In this document: piece after piece, positions 1-8,003 of the stretch
Position numbering within the stretch: the stretch's first letter is position 1
Layout: every line of letters starts with the position of its first letter
NCBI GenBank assembly: GCA_027033875.1
Contig: JALVKK010000310.1
Location: forward strand, 1-20,257
Length of the DNA: 20,257 nucleotides
Reading direction: 5' to 3'
Source of the DNA: Flavobacteriales bacterium
GTDB lineage: Bacteria > Bacteroidota > Bacteroidia > Flavobacteriales > Flavobacteriaceae
Made by a program: the position numbers and the translations under genes
Notes under the pieces: generated by a model
What the model was told of the DNA's origin: nothing
What the model saw: only the letters and a program-made list of their open reading frames with translations
The model's database searches: none

Positions 1-432
1 TGGTTGGAATACAATGCCGGCTTATTTGACGAATCTGCTGCGTATTACAGGAAAGCCATCGATTTAAAACCATATTCCGAAGAAGCCGGATTCGGTTTGG
101 TTCTACCGAAAGCTGCACAAGGTAAATGGAAAGAAGTCATCAATCTGTACAAAAAAATTCTGAATATTCACCCGCAAAATGTTTTGGCTAATTATCGCTT
201 GGGATTAATATATTACGGTCAAAAAAAATATACCGAAGCCAAATCGTATTTTATCAAAGTCGTGAATCTTTATCCTTTCGGACACGACGGTTTGCTGATG
301 CTGGGTTGGACGGAATATTATCTCGGCAATATGAAAGATGCCAAAACATTATTCCGTAAAGCTTTGTTGTATCAACCTAATGACAAATCCGCTTTGGAAG
401 GATTGAAATTAGTCGAAAAAAAAAATAGTTAA
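1..432 (+). CDS. TPR-repeat protein, 3' part only
   Basis: The reading frame is open from the first base, so the gene begins upstream of the window; about 143 residues are visible. The sequence is a run of tetratricopeptide repeats. Units of about 34 residues can be followed by their A-x-x-x-Y/F-x-K-A/I-x-x-x-x-P signature, for example AAYYRKAIDLKP, VINLYKKILNIHP, AKSYFIKVVNLYP and AKTLFRKALLYQP. TPR arrays are protein-protein interaction scaffolds, so the visible part gives no enzymatic role. No membrane segment is seen in this portion. The stop is followed directly by a bidirectional terminator, so this is the end of its transcription unit. The partner and the N-terminal domain cannot be known from here. 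Confidence 0.85.
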   Translation, partial: WLEYNAGLFDESAAYYRKAIDLKPYSEEAGFGLVLPKAAQGKWKEVINLYKKILNIHPQNVLANYRLGLIYYGQKKYTEAKSYFIKVVNLYPFGHDGLLMLGWTEYYLGNMKDAKTLFRKALLYQPNDKSALEGLKLVEKKNS

Positions 433-446
433 AAGATAAATCATAT

Positions 447-482
447 AAAAAAACTGCCGGGTAAAAAATTCGGCAGTTTTTT
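447..482. terminator. Bidirectional intrinsic terminator
   Basis: A hairpin with arms CTGCCG (454-459) and CGGCAG (471-476) is flanked by seven A on the left and six T on the right, with an 11-nt loop. The A and T runs extend the stem and give a U tract in either direction. It sits between two convergent genes and can end both the TPR gene (plus) and the lipoprotein gene (minus). Confidence 0.85.
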
Positions 483-505
483 AATATTCTATACAAAAAC
501 AAATA

Positions 506-1903
506 TTAATTTGCTGTAATTTTTACATCATCAATTTCAAAGGTTGTCGTAATACCATTTTCACCTCCTTTATATCTAAAAGCTACATAAACATTGCCAT
601 TGAGGCAAGAAATATCTGCCGAACCATCTACCCAGTTACCATATCCGGAAGAAGGACCGTCAGCTAAAGTCGTATTTACCAGTAACCAAGTAGCAGTGTT
701 GATATCACCTGAATAATCGGTAGAAACATAAACCGATAAGGCTTGCCCGTTGTTATAGCCGGTTAGAGTTTTGAAAGTCAATTCTTCACCTGTTGAATTA
801 TCTAAGTTAATAGCAGGTGTAATCAGCCAAACTTCCAAGGGGTCTTCTCCACTGTTATATGCACTACATTTCATAAAATTATTACCTTGATAACTGCCTA
901 CTTTAAACAAAGTAGCGCCTCCGTTTACATTGACATTAGTCCAACCGGTTATATTGGTATCACCGTAATTGTATGAAGCAAAATCTTCATCAAACAAAAC
1001 ATTAGTCCCCCCTATATTGGTACCGTTACAATCTAAAATAGCCGGATCGCAACGATTATTTGTAAAATTGAACTCTTCAGGACTTATTACTCTTAATACA
1101 TAAAAATCATCACCGTAATTGCGGGAAATTATTCCTTTTACACTACCGGCTTTTTCTGGTAATAACGCATCTTTAAATGATGCAAACGTACTGGTTTCCA
1201 ATTTCAACTCACTATCGTCGGCACAGCTTTTCATCAAACGGTGTGTATCGTAACTGTCAGCCGGATCGACAAATGTTTGGCCCACTTCCGACAAATCAAA
1301 TTGCATATTATCAAACTGCACATACATACCTATCATATCATCGGTAATGTCATTTGGTGAGTTTATCAATTTAGCTTGTACAACACCGGGGGTACAACCG
1401 CGTAATATGTTTTTGTCAGCATCATTTGGTAAAATAGGTCTGATATCCGAACCGTCCACATTACCTATAACATATTCGCCGTGAACTTTATTCAATCCCA
1501 AACCGTTGAGTTTAACATACAATTTGCGTCCTCTATCATAACGGGTAAACAAACTGCGTTGGTCTATGGCTAATTTAACAGCATGTTGCGGATCAGTCAA
1601 ATCGTCTTGAATGAATAATTCTTTATAAAAATTACCGGTTTTATCTTTTGACACTACGTATCCGGTTAAATATACCGGGTCGGCATCTGCTGCGGCAAAT
1701 TCCAATACGTTTCTATCATTGGGTGCTTGATTTAAAGCGTGCCAATTACTTAAAACAGCCGCAATATCAGTCATGGAAGACGGGTCAATTGCAGGTTCTG
1801 TACAAGATATTTCAGGGGTTTCATAATCCGTATCTCTCACACACGAGTTAAAAACTAAAGCTAAAAGCGTTAAACTTAAAAGATTTAATACAATTTTTTT
1901 CAT
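506..1903 (-). CDS. DUF5689-type surface lipoprotein with C-terminal adhesin-like domain
   Basis: The 465-residue protein has a lipoprotein signal peptide: MKK, a hydrophobic stretch and a lipobox ending at Cys21. Acidic residues follow (VRDTDYE), which fits a Bacteroidota surface-export signal. Residues of about 45-280 look like DUF5689, with an OB-fold-like run (VYLTGYVVSKDKTGNFYKE, then FIQDD). Residues of about 300-465 resemble the choice-of-anchor J / cleaved-adhesin beta-sandwich, opening with LFDEDF and ending with FEIDDVKI. It starts 29 bp after the TonB receptor on the same strand, so the two are probably cotranscribed. By analogy with SusC/SusD pairs I infer a substrate-capturing partner of the receptor; the ligand is unknown. 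The family call is from memory of the sequence pattern. Confidence 0.75.
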   Translation of the reverse strand: MKKIVLNLLSLTLLALVFNSCVRDTDYETPEISCTEPAIDPSSMTDIAAVLSNWHALNQAPNDRNVLEFAAADADPVYLTGYVVSKDKTGNFYKELFIQDDLTDPQHAVKLAIDQRSLFTRYDRGRKLYVKLNGLGLNKVHGEYVIGNVDGSDIRPILPNDADKNILRGCTPGVVQAKLINSPNDITDDMIGMYVQFDNMQFDLSEVGQTFVDPADSYDTHRLMKSCADDSELKLETSTFASFKDALLPEKAGSVKGIISRNYGDDFYVLRVISPEEFNFTNNRCDPAILDCNGTNIGGTNVLFDEDFASYNYGDTNITGWTNVNVNGGATLFKVGSYQGNNFMKCSAYNSGEDPLEVWLITPAINLDNSTGEELTFKTLTGYNNGQALSVYVSTDYSGDINTATWLLVNTTLADGPSSGYGNWVDGSADISCLNGNVYVAFRYKGGENGITTTFEIDDVKITAN

Positions 1904-1932
1904 TTTATATAATTTTTTATTTTTTCAGTTAA

Positions 1933-4689
1933 TTAAAATCTCAGATAAAAGTTAATATAATACGAGGTACCTCTGCCGTACCAATATTTATTACCAAAAA
2001 GCGGTTGGTCCAGTTCGTAATCTTCTTTAAAATTCTGAAAATTACCTTTTCTGGATTGTTCAAAACCACCTGTTTTGTACAAGGCTCCAAACAGGTTATT
2101 GATACTGGCAAACATTCCTAAATAATATTTATGTGTCAATTTCCACGATTTTCCGCCTACCAAATTGACCAAAAACATATTATCCAAACGTTCTTGTTGC
2201 AGCAATTTATCTATTTCATCTTGTGTTACACCGGGCAAAGTAGAGCCGTCATTAGGGTCTTTGTAAAAATTATCGGTTCTGCGCAGTGACGACAAACTGA
2301 CATAGTTGTTAGTCAACCAATTGGCATTGGCAGAAACCCACCAATATTTCGGGTCGCGATACTCAAAACCTACGGAATAACCTTGTTGCGGTCCGCCTGC
2401 TTGCTTGTAATTTTTCAAATAAGAGGTAAATTTGGTTGTATCATCTTCGCTGGCAGAGACTTGCAATTGCGGATTATTGTCATAAGTATATTGCCCGATA
2501 CCGGCACCGCCTAATAATTTTACGGTAGGCGACACTTTTACTTCAAGTCCCAATTCCAGTCCGATATTCTTTTTTTGAATACCATACAAAGCAGCCGTCA
2601 AAAAATCATCGGTTTTGGTAACACCGGAAATACCTTGCACATAATAATAAGATACTTCACTCAGATCTTTGAAAAATGTATAGTAACCGGTCAAACGCAT
2701 TTTGACATCTTGCGTACGGTAATAATAATTGGCATCAACAGAAGTGATTTTGGCGGTTGTAACATCCGGAATAGGTTCATTGGATACTCTGGCATTGGCA
2801 AAAGTATTGCGAACCGAAGGCGCTTTGGTCATATAGCCCCCGTTAAAATTCAACAAATGTTTACCTGAAATCTTATACGTAAAACCCGCTTTTACGCCGT
2901 AAGTTAAGAAGTTCAATTTATCACTCTTTCCGAAAGATGTTTTTTGGTATTCACCATTCAAATATTTACCGTCTCTTTGATAATCTGTTTGTCCTATGTT
3001 TGCTGCCAAATAATAATCAACTTTATTATAAACAAACGAAGTTTGTGCAAAAGCATCAATGATAGAAGCATTTATCAAATAACGGTATTTGAATATATCT
3101 CCTTCATGTAAAATTCTATCAGGATTATTTAAGTCGTTTGCTTCTTCGCCCGAATTAGCATATTTATTATCATCAATATAAAAATCAGCTCCAAGCATAT
3201 CTTTGATTTGAGCATAATTGTCAGATATTACATTTTTGTACAAAAGCGAAGCATTTAAGGTCATATGCTCGCCCATTTCTTTAAACAAAACACTGTTTAA
3301 GGCTAAAACATCGTCTTTGTTGACATCATCATACAATAGATAATAAGCGGGGTCTCCTTCCAAATTGGCTAAGTTGTTAGCTTCATACAATTCGTCCCAC
3401 ATAATCTGACTCTTAGGTGATTTTTGCAAAAAAAATCTGCTTTGCTCATAAGCTGTTTTGTATTTCTCACGCCTCGATTTACTCAAAAAATAACTAGGTA
3501 ATTTTTGATAATAAGTCGGGTCCGGATTAAGCCCCCGGTAATCGATACGACTATTGCTAATCGTTCCGGTTTGATACATTACATTCGTATTCAAGTTGGT
3601 ATGCTCGTCAATAGTCCAGTAATGACTCAACATAACAGTCGGTTCTTTGATTTCTTTGACGCGGGCATTTCGTTTTCTATTGCCTTGCCAACCCCAATAT
3701 GCATTGTAACGGGTACCACCCAAATCATAAACTTCTTGTGTATTAGGCGAATTTTTACCTCTTCTATTTGGTGTATAAAAAGCTGTAAAATTCAAACTAT
3801 GTTTGTCGTTTAATTGTTTTTCCAAGGCAATAAAACCACCCCAAGCGTTGTAAGTCGTTCCTTCGACATAAGCCTCTTGCGCATATCGACGAGAGAATAA
3901 AACGCTGGCAGCCCAACCGTTTGACATCATACCCGTATTGTACGAAGCCATAAAACGACCAACGTAATTGGAATTGGTAATGGCGTTGGAAATACGACCG
4001 CCTTTACGCATTTTGGAAGCTCGTGTAATAAAATTAGTCGTTCCCAAAACACCACCAAAACCTGTTTCAGCAGGTGCTAATCCATTGGTAAATTCCTGAT
4101 TACGAAGCACATCATTCAATCCGCCCCAGTCACTCCACTGCGGACGTCCGTTTGATATTTTATTCATCGGAATACCGTTGAATTGCACTTCGCCCAAATT
4201 AGAATCGTAACCACGTGTTTTATACCAAACTTGCCCGAAATTAAATGAGGCTATTCGTTGATATATATCTTTTGAAGACTGTAAAATACCGGCTATATTA
4301 TCATTTCCGGTACCCGCTTCGTCATCAGATAAATCGTCAGATGATAAAGTAATGATACTTAACGACTCAAATTCATTGATAGGATCCATTAAAATATCAT
4401 CTAATTTAGTCGGTCTGTCCGGTACTAAATATATTACAAGAGATTGCGATTGGTAATTATCAGCCGAGATATTTAACACCCGTTTTCCAACCGGTACCAT
4501 TTGCAAATCAAAAAAGCCATTAGTATCCGTAAGGGCATGTAAATTAGTATTTTCAATAGTGATAACAGCTCCTGTCAACGGATCTCCGGATTCACTGTCT
4601 TTAACATAAGCACTAACCGAAGAATATTGAGCAAAACCTAAACCGGTTATCAAAATAAAAAGTAATGCAAACAAAGTTGTTCTATTCAT
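1933..4689 (-). CDS. TonB-dependent outer-membrane receptor with carboxypeptidase-regulatory-like domain
   Basis: A 918-residue outer-membrane transporter. The signal peptide ends near Ala20 (GLGFA, then Q). Residues of about 24-110 form a CarboxypepD_reg-like beta-sandwich (VSAYVKDSESGDPLTGAVI, then TDTNGFFDL). An acidic linker and the plug follow at about 115-240, with RGYDSNLGEVQFNGIPMN and GLNDVLRNQEFTNGLAP. The rest is a long beta-barrel with alternating aromatic strands that ends YYINFYLRF, the usual terminal Phe. The length is normal for the family. A clear TonB box is not obvious. It is first in a minus-strand unit with the DUF5689 lipoprotein and divergent from an EEP-family lipoprotein. 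I infer uptake of a phosphoester or nucleic-acid product; the substrate is not shown by sequence. Confidence 0.9.
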   Translation of the reverse strand: MNRTTLFALLFILITGLGFAQYSSVSAYVKDSESGDPLTGAVITIENTNLHALTDTNGFFDLQMVPVGKRVLNISADNYQSQSLVIYLVPDRPTKLDDILMDPINEFESLSIITLSSDDLSDDEAGTGNDNIAGILQSSKDIYQRIASFNFGQVWYKTRGYDSNLGEVQFNGIPMNKISNGRPQWSDWGGLNDVLRNQEFTNGLAPAETGFGGVLGTTNFITRASKMRKGGRISNAITNSNYVGRFMASYNTGMMSNGWAASVLFSRRYAQEAYVEGTTYNAWGGFIALEKQLNDKHSLNFTAFYTPNRRGKNSPNTQEVYDLGGTRYNAYWGWQGNRKRNARVKEIKEPTVMLSHYWTIDEHTNLNTNVMYQTGTISNSRIDYRGLNPDPTYYQKLPSYFLSKSRREKYKTAYEQSRFFLQKSPKSQIMWDELYEANNLANLEGDPAYYLLYDDVNKDDVLALNSVLFKEMGEHMTLNASLLYKNVISDNYAQIKDMLGADFYIDDNKYANSGEEANDLNNPDRILHEGDIFKYRYLINASIIDAFAQTSFVYNKVDYYLAANIGQTDYQRDGKYLNGEYQKTSFGKSDKLNFLTYGVKAGFTYKISGKHLLNFNGGYMTKAPSVRNTFANARVSNEPIPDVTTAKITSVDANYYYRTQDVKMRLTGYYTFFKDLSEVSYYYVQGISGVTKTDDFLTAALYGIQKKNIGLELGLEVKVSPTVKLLGGAGIGQYTYDNNPQLQVSASEDDTTKFTSYLKNYKQAGGPQQGYSVGFEYRDPKYWWVSANANWLTNNYVSLSSLRRTDNFYKDPNDGSTLPGVTQDEIDKLLQQERLDNMFLVNLVGGKSWKLTHKYYLGMFASINNLFGALYKTGGFEQSRKGNFQNFKEDYELDQPLFGNKYWYGRGTSYYINFYLRF

Positions 4690-4712
4690 ATTTTTCTAAT
4701 TAAATTTTTGAA

Positions 4713-4720
4713 CAAAGATA
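4713..4720 (-). promoter_or_regulatory. Promoter core (TAnnTTTG) of the TonB receptor unit
   Basis: Read on the minus strand this is TATCTTTG, an exact match to the Bacteroidota -7 element TAnnTTTG, 23 bp before the start codon of the receptor gene. A convincing -33 element was not found. Confidence 0.6.
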
Positions 4721-4742
4721 GTTTATTTCGATTAAATTTTCT

Positions 4743-4750
4743 TACTTTTG
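4743..4750 (+). promoter_or_regulatory. Promoter core (TAnnTTTG) of the EEP lipoprotein gene
   Basis: TACTTTTG matches TAnnTTTG exactly and lies 34 bp before the start codon at 4785. With the minus-strand core 22 bp to the left it makes a compact divergent promoter, so the two arms of the locus may be coregulated. Confidence 0.6.
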
Positions 4751-4784
4751 AAACTTCTTTTCATCTAAAGAATATACATAAATC

Positions 4785-5858
4785 ATGAAAAAAATCATTT
4801 TAATACTAATTCTAATCAACTTAATAGGTTGTAACTCAACTCAAAACTTTTCTCAAAAAACACAAAATAAAAGCCAAAAAAAATATTTGGCCCGTACCAT
4901 TGCTTTTTATAATTTGGAAAATCTCTTTGACACGATCAACGATCCTAAAACCCTTGATGATGATTACACACCTTCAGGGCGAGATAACTGGACCTCAAAA
5001 AAATACCATATCAAATTAGAACATTTGTCAAAAGTTATCGCGGACATAGGTAGAAAAGAAACACATGTTTCGCCTGTAATCATAGGTGTTGCCGAAGCAG
5101 AAAACGCACAAGTTTTAAAGGACTTAATTACAACCGGCGATTTAAAAGGTAAAGGCTATCAAATTATCCATTATGATTCGCCCGATCATCGCGGAATTGA
5201 TGTCGGATTATTGTATCAAAAAGATGTTTTTCATCCTATTAACTCTGAAAAATATCCACTCTATATATACGATAGTGATACCCGCAAACGTATTTACACC
5301 CGCGATCAATTGGTAGTAACAGGCGTTTTAGATGATGAATTGATTAGCGTTATAGTCGATCACTGGCCATCACGTCGTGGTGGCGAAGCACGCAGTTTAC
5401 CCAAACGAATAAAAGCGGCAAAATTAACAAAACACATCAAAGATTCTTTATTGCAAGAAAATCCGAAGGCTAAAATTATTATTATGGGTGACTTAAATGA
5501 TGACCCTAGTAGCCCGAGTGTCAAAAAAGTTTTGCAAGCCAAAGCCGACAAAAGCGAAGTAAAAAAAGGCATGATTTACAATGCTATGGAACCGTTTTTC
5601 AACAGAGGAATAGGTACATTGGCATATAGAGACAGCTGGAATTTATTTGACCAAATCATGATCACGCCTACTCTGCTTAACGATGTCGATACTAAATTTC
5701 ATTTTTGGAAAGCCGGCATTTACAGTCGTGAATTTATGAAAAATCGTAACGGACGTTATAAAGGCTACCCCAAAAGAACTTTAATCGGCGGACAATTTTT
5801 AGGCGGATATAGCGATCATTTTCCAACATACATTATATTAATAAAAGAAATTAAATAA
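4785..5858 (+). CDS. Endonuclease/exonuclease/phosphatase (EEP) family lipoprotein
   Basis: A 357-residue EEP-superfamily hydrolase with a lipoprotein signal: MKKII, a hydrophobic core and LIGC with Cys16. The metal-dependent phosphoesterase motifs are present in order: FYNLENLFD (41-49), the metal-binding acidic residue in GVAEAEN (Glu104), DHWPSRRGGE with His193, the catalytic pair in GDLNDD (Asp236, Asn238), and the terminal SDH at 343-345. All the usual catalytic residues are therefore visible. Family members cleave phosphodiester or phosphomonoester bonds in nucleic acids, inositol phosphates or sphingomyelin. Membrane anchoring and the divergent TonB receptor/DUF5689 pair suggest that it processes a phosphorylated or nucleic-acid nutrient at the cell envelope. 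The exact substrate is not determined. Confidence 0.9.
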   Translation: MKKIILILILINLIGCNSTQNFSQKTQNKSQKKYLARTIAFYNLENLFDTINDPKTLDDDYTPSGRDNWTSKKYHIKLEHLSKVIADIGRKETHVSPVIIGVAEAENAQVLKDLITTGDLKGKGYQIIHYDSPDHRGIDVGLLYQKDVFHPINSEKYPLYIYDSDTRKRIYTRDQLVVTGVLDDELISVIVDHWPSRRGGEARSLPKRIKAAKLTKHIKDSLLQENPKAKIIIMGDLNDDPSSPSVKKVLQAKADKSEVKKGMIYNAMEPFFNRGIGTLAYRDSWNLFDQIMITPTLLNDVDTKFHFWKAGIYSREFMKNRNGRYKGYPKRTLIGGQFLGGYSDHFPTYIILIKEIK

Positions 5859-5862
5859 TGGA

Positions 5863-5903
5863 GAGATGCACGGCCGTGCATCTCAACAGCCGTGAATCTC
5901 AAC
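5863..5903. repeat. GAGATGCAC palindrome plus half copy
   Basis: A perfect 22-bp palindrome, GAGATGCACGG followed by CCGTGCATCTC (5863-5884), lies 5 bp after the EEP gene. The right arm plus AAC is then repeated with one change 16 bp downstream (5874-5887 against 5890-5903). It shares the GAGAYG...CRTCT frame with the hairpins in the dcw cluster, so I place it in the same repeat family. There is no T tract, so it is not a typical terminator. Confidence 0.7.
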
Positions 5904-5921
5904 GTAAAATATAATTCTAAA

Positions 5922-5956
5922 CAAAAAAAAACTTGCACCGGACGGTGCAAGTTTTA
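5922..5956 (-). terminator. Terminator of the tRNA unit, possibly bidirectional
   Basis: A perfect 10-bp stem AACTTGCACC / GGTGCAAGTT (5930-5939 and 5944-5953) closes a GGAC loop. On the minus strand it is followed by a long U tract (the A run at 5922-5930), right after the tRNA-Ser gene. On the plus strand it ends in TTTT and could also stop the EEP transcript. Confidence 0.85.
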
Positions 5957-5959
5957 TTG

Positions 5960-6044
5960 CGGAGAGTGAGGGATTCGAACCCCCGGTGGGTTGCCCCACA
6001 ACGGTTTTCAAGACCGCCGCATTCGACCTCTCTGCCAACTCTCC
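5960..6044 (-). tRNA. tRNA-Ser (UGA anticodon)
   Basis: On the minus strand the acceptor stem GGAGAGT pairs with ACTCTCC, with discriminator G. The anticodon loop reads CTTGAAA with TGA as the anticodon. The variable arm is long (a GTGGGGCAACCCAC-type hairpin), as in class II serine tRNAs, and the T arm holds GGTTCGAATCC. The length is 85 nt without CCA, which is not encoded. It lies downstream of tRNA-Met in the same unit and is followed by a terminator. UGA reads UCN codons, mainly UCA. Confidence 0.95.
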
Positions 6045-6070
6045 TTTTTCTTAATTTTGTACAGTATATG

Positions 6071-6144
6071 TAGCGAGGGCGGGAATTGAACCCGCGACCT
6101 CCGGGTTATGAATCCGACGCTCTAACCGTCTGAGCTACCTCGCC
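6071..6144 (-). tRNA. tRNA-Met (CAU anticodon)
   Basis: On the minus strand a 74-nt tRNA has acceptor stem GGCGAGG/CCTCGCT, discriminator A, D arm GCTCAGACGGTTAGAGC, anticodon loop TTCATAA and T arm GGGTTCAATTCCC. CCA is not encoded. The sequence around the anticodon (GTCGGATTCATAACCC) looks like Bacteroidota elongator tRNA-Met; a lysidine-modified tRNA-Ile(CAU) cannot be fully excluded from the anticodon alone. It is not an initiator, because it lacks three G-C pairs in the anticodon stem. Confidence 0.9.
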
Positions 6145-6161
6145 GTTACGCTTTCGGGGTG

Positions 6162-6169
6162 CAAATATA
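6162..6169 (-). promoter_or_regulatory. Promoter core (TAnnTTTG) of the tRNA-Met/tRNA-Ser unit
   Basis: On the minus strand this reads TATATTTG, an exact TAnnTTTG core, 17 bp before the 5' end of tRNA-Met. The stretch between them is GC-rich (CACCCCGAAAGCG), unlike the AT-rich surroundings, as expected for a stable-RNA leader. Confidence 0.7.
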
Positions 6170-6530
6170 ATAAGTTTTTTATGATTTTATATTCAAAAAT
6201 TAAAATTATTTTTTTGCTATTTGTAAAACTTTGTAAATGAGAATAATACTTAGAATGTTATATTCATTGACAAAATATATGGATATAAAGTCTATCGGTA
6301 AAACACCTGCACTTCCAAACACTTTCTACTTTTACTTGTTTTTTTTGACGTCTTTTTTATCAAATTTTGATTTTTTTTAATCGAAAATTTCAATATTATG
6401 CATTTATTAAAAAGTTGATTAATTAAAATTGTTGTTTTATTAACACATTTTACACATTATCGTTACAAATTATTCAACAATAAACTTATTTCGGTGATAA
6501 TTTTTCAATTATCAAAAAGTTATCAACAAA
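6170..6530. other. AT-rich intergenic spacer before mraZ
   Basis: No convincing gene is seen. The stretch is very AT-rich. It has an imperfect AT hairpin at about 6362-6390 (AAATTTTGATT, six T, AATCGAAAATTT) and a near-consensus DnaA-like nonamer, TTATCAACA, at 6520-6528. The most plausible role is as the upstream control region of the dcw cluster and the tRNA promoter. Confidence 0.5.
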
Positions 6531-6560
6531 GTGGTAAAAAATGGTAAAATGTGCAATATA
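6528..6560 (+). promoter_or_regulatory. Candidate MraZ operator (10-bp-spaced repeats)
   Basis: Three blocks lie in 10-bp register: GTGGTAAAAA (6531), ATGGTAAAAT (6541) and GTGCAATATA (6551). The first two share TGGTAAAA exactly; the third is weaker. MraZ of E. coli binds three TGGG-type repeats spaced by 5 nt (10-bp period), and mollicute MraZ binds AAAGTG-type repeats; here AAAGTGGT starts the array. The boxes sit where the -33 element would be, just upstream of a TAnnTTTG core, which fits autorepression by MraZ. Assignment by analogy. Confidence 0.45.
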
Positions 6561-6565
6561 TTTTG

Positions 6566-6573
6566 TAACTTTG
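6566..6573 (+). promoter_or_regulatory. Promoter core (TAnnTTTG) of the dcw cluster
   Basis: TAACTTTG is an exact match to the Bacteroidota -7 element, 20 bp before the mraZ start codon and 6 bp after the 10-bp repeat array. Confidence 0.65.
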
Positions 6574-6593
6574 TCTTGTTAAAACCAAACCAA

Positions 6594-7061
6594 ATGTTGC
6601 AAATATTAAACGGCACATATTATTGCAAGATGGATTCGAAAGGTAGGATTATGCTACCTAGCGGGTTACGTAAGCAATTTGAAGATTTGGGAATGAAGGA
6701 TTTTGTATTGAAAAGAGCCGTTTTTCATAATAATTTGGAAATGCACCCGGAAAACGAATGGGACAAATTGATGACAAAGTTGAACAAACTCAACCGGTTT
6801 AACAAAAAAAACATCAATTTCTTAACCCGATTTTTAGCCGGTGTGCGCAATGTCAATATTGACAGTACGGGGAGATTGCAGATACCGAAAGATTTAGTCA
6901 ATATTGCCGGATTGCAAAAAGAAGTAGTGATTGCGTCGGCTATCAATATCTTGCAAATATGGGATAAAGATACTTACGAAGCATTTTTGAAAGAAAGTTC
7001 CGAGGACTTCTCTGAACTGGCAGAAGATGTTATGGGTAACATAGATTTTGACGATGAATAA
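6594..7061 (+). CDS. mraZ: MraZ, transcriptional regulator of the dcw cluster
   Basis: A 155-residue protein with two SpoVT/AbrB-like half domains, each with the MraZ DxxxR signature: DSKGRIMLPSGLR (about residues 14-26) and DSTGRLQIPKDL (about 91-102). I chose the ATG at 6594 (MLQILNGTY), because family members start just before this motif. The frame stays open to a GTG at 6531, but that would translate through the promoter core and the candidate operator. MraZ forms ring-shaped oligomers that bind repeats in its own promoter and repress the cluster. It is the first gene of the operon and lies 12 bp before rsmH. The acidic C-terminus (ELAEDVMGNIDFDDE) is ordinary for Bacteroidota. Confidence 0.95.
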   Translation: MLQILNGTYYCKMDSKGRIMLPSGLRKQFEDLGMKDFVLKRAVFHNNLEMHPENEWDKLMTKLNKLNRFNKKNINFLTRFLAGVRNVNIDSTGRLQIPKDLVNIAGLQKEVVIASAINILQIWDKDTYEAFLKESSEDFSELAEDVMGNIDFDDE

Positions 7062-7073
7062 TACCTTGTATCG

Positions 7074-8003
7074 ATGCACAAGACACCGCTGACATATCAT
7101 ATTCCCGTTTTGCTCAAAGAATCAGTTGAAGGTTTGAATATCAAACCCGATGGCATTTATGTCGATGCAACATTCGGTGGCGGTGGACATTCTCGCGAAA
7201 TTCTTAAACACTTAAACGAAAAAGGCAAGCTCTACGCTTTTGATCAAGATGCCGATGCCGTACAAAACAAGATCAATGACTCGCGATTGGTCTTAATCGA
7301 AGGCAATTTTGCCAATATGCGAAATTATTTACGTCTTGAAGGGGTCAAACAAGTTGATGGGATACTGGCGGATTTGGGCATTTCATCACATCAAATCAAT
7401 CAACCAAAGCGAGGTTTTTCGACTCGCTACGATGAAAAACTCGATATGCGGATGGATAAAAACGCCGAATTGACCGCCTTTGAGGTGCTCAATCAATATG
7501 ATGAGAATATATTGCGAAAAATATTTTTTGAATACGGCGAACTTAAAAATGCCGCAACACTTGCAAAATCCATCGTCAAAGCACGCAATAAAAAACCTGT
7601 TGAAACAACAGGAGAATTGAATAGAATTGTATCAAAACATTTTCCAAAACTCAAAACAAACAAGTTTTTAGCTAAACTGTATCAAGCTGTTCGGATTGAA
7701 GTTAACGGAGAATTGGAAGCATTGAAAAAAATGTTGCAACAAGCCGCAATATTGATTAAAACCGGTGGGCGTTTGAGTATCATTTCCTATCATTCACTTG
7801 AAGACCGTTTGGTCAAACGTTTTATCAGAGGTGGTTTGTTTGAAGGACAACCTGAAAAAGATTTTTACGGTAACATTTCGGTACCGTTTAAAAAAACAGG
7901 AAAATTAATCGTGCCGTCAGAGACCGAAATTGCTCAAAATCCAAGAGCGCGAAGTGCTAAACTGCGGATAGCCGAACGAACGGAAAAGACTTATGTGATA
8001 TGA
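7074..8003 (+). CDS. rsmH: 16S rRNA (cytosine1402-N4)-methyltransferase RsmH
   Basis: A 309-residue, full-length member of the RsmH (MraW) family, which methylates N4 of C1402 in the 16S rRNA decoding centre using S-adenosylmethionine. Visible motifs are YHIPVLLKESVEGL at the N-terminus, the SAM-binding loop DATFGGGGHS (31-40), FDQDADA after the second strand, ADLGISSHQ, RGFSTRYDEKLDMRMD, and the C-terminal SIISYHSLEDRLVKRF and NPRARSAKLR. It follows mraZ by 12 bp and overlaps the next gene by ATGA (stop of rsmH inside the start of ftsL), indicating translational coupling. Its place second in the dcw cluster is standard. Confidence 0.97.
   Translation: MHKTPLTYHIPVLLKESVEGLNIKPDGIYVDATFGGGGHSREILKHLNEKGKLYAFDQDADAVQNKINDSRLVLIEGNFANMRNYLRLEGVKQVDGILADLGISSHQINQPKRGFSTRYDEKLDMRMDKNAELTAFEVLNQYDENILRKIFFEYGELKNAATLAKSIVKARNKKPVETTGELNRIVSKHFPKLKTNKFLAKLYQAVRIEVNGELEALKKMLQQAAILIKTGGRLSIISYHSLEDRLVKRFIRGGLFEGQPEKDFYGNISVPFKKTGKLIVPSETEIAQNPRARSAKLRIAERTEKTYVI

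Noticed and set aside
5360..5572. Antisense open frames within the EEP gene and similar frames opposite most dcw genes
   Set aside because: They lie wholly inside strongly supported genes on the other strand and have no family motifs or start signals of their own.
6237..6380. A 47-codon open frame in the mraZ upstream spacer
   Set aside because: It ends in a Phe/Leu-rich run created by T tracts, has no recognisable motif and lies in very AT-rich DNA; most likely chance.
6520..6528. TTATCAACA, one mismatch from the DnaA box, near the mraZ promoter
   Set aside because: A single near-match in AT-rich sequence, with no cluster of boxes and no dnaA/dnaN nearby, does not support an origin or DnaA control.
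6531..6593. Upstream GTG start giving MraZ 21 extra residues
   Set aside because: The extension runs through the TAnnTTTG core and the candidate operator, and MraZ proteins start close to the first DxxxR motif.
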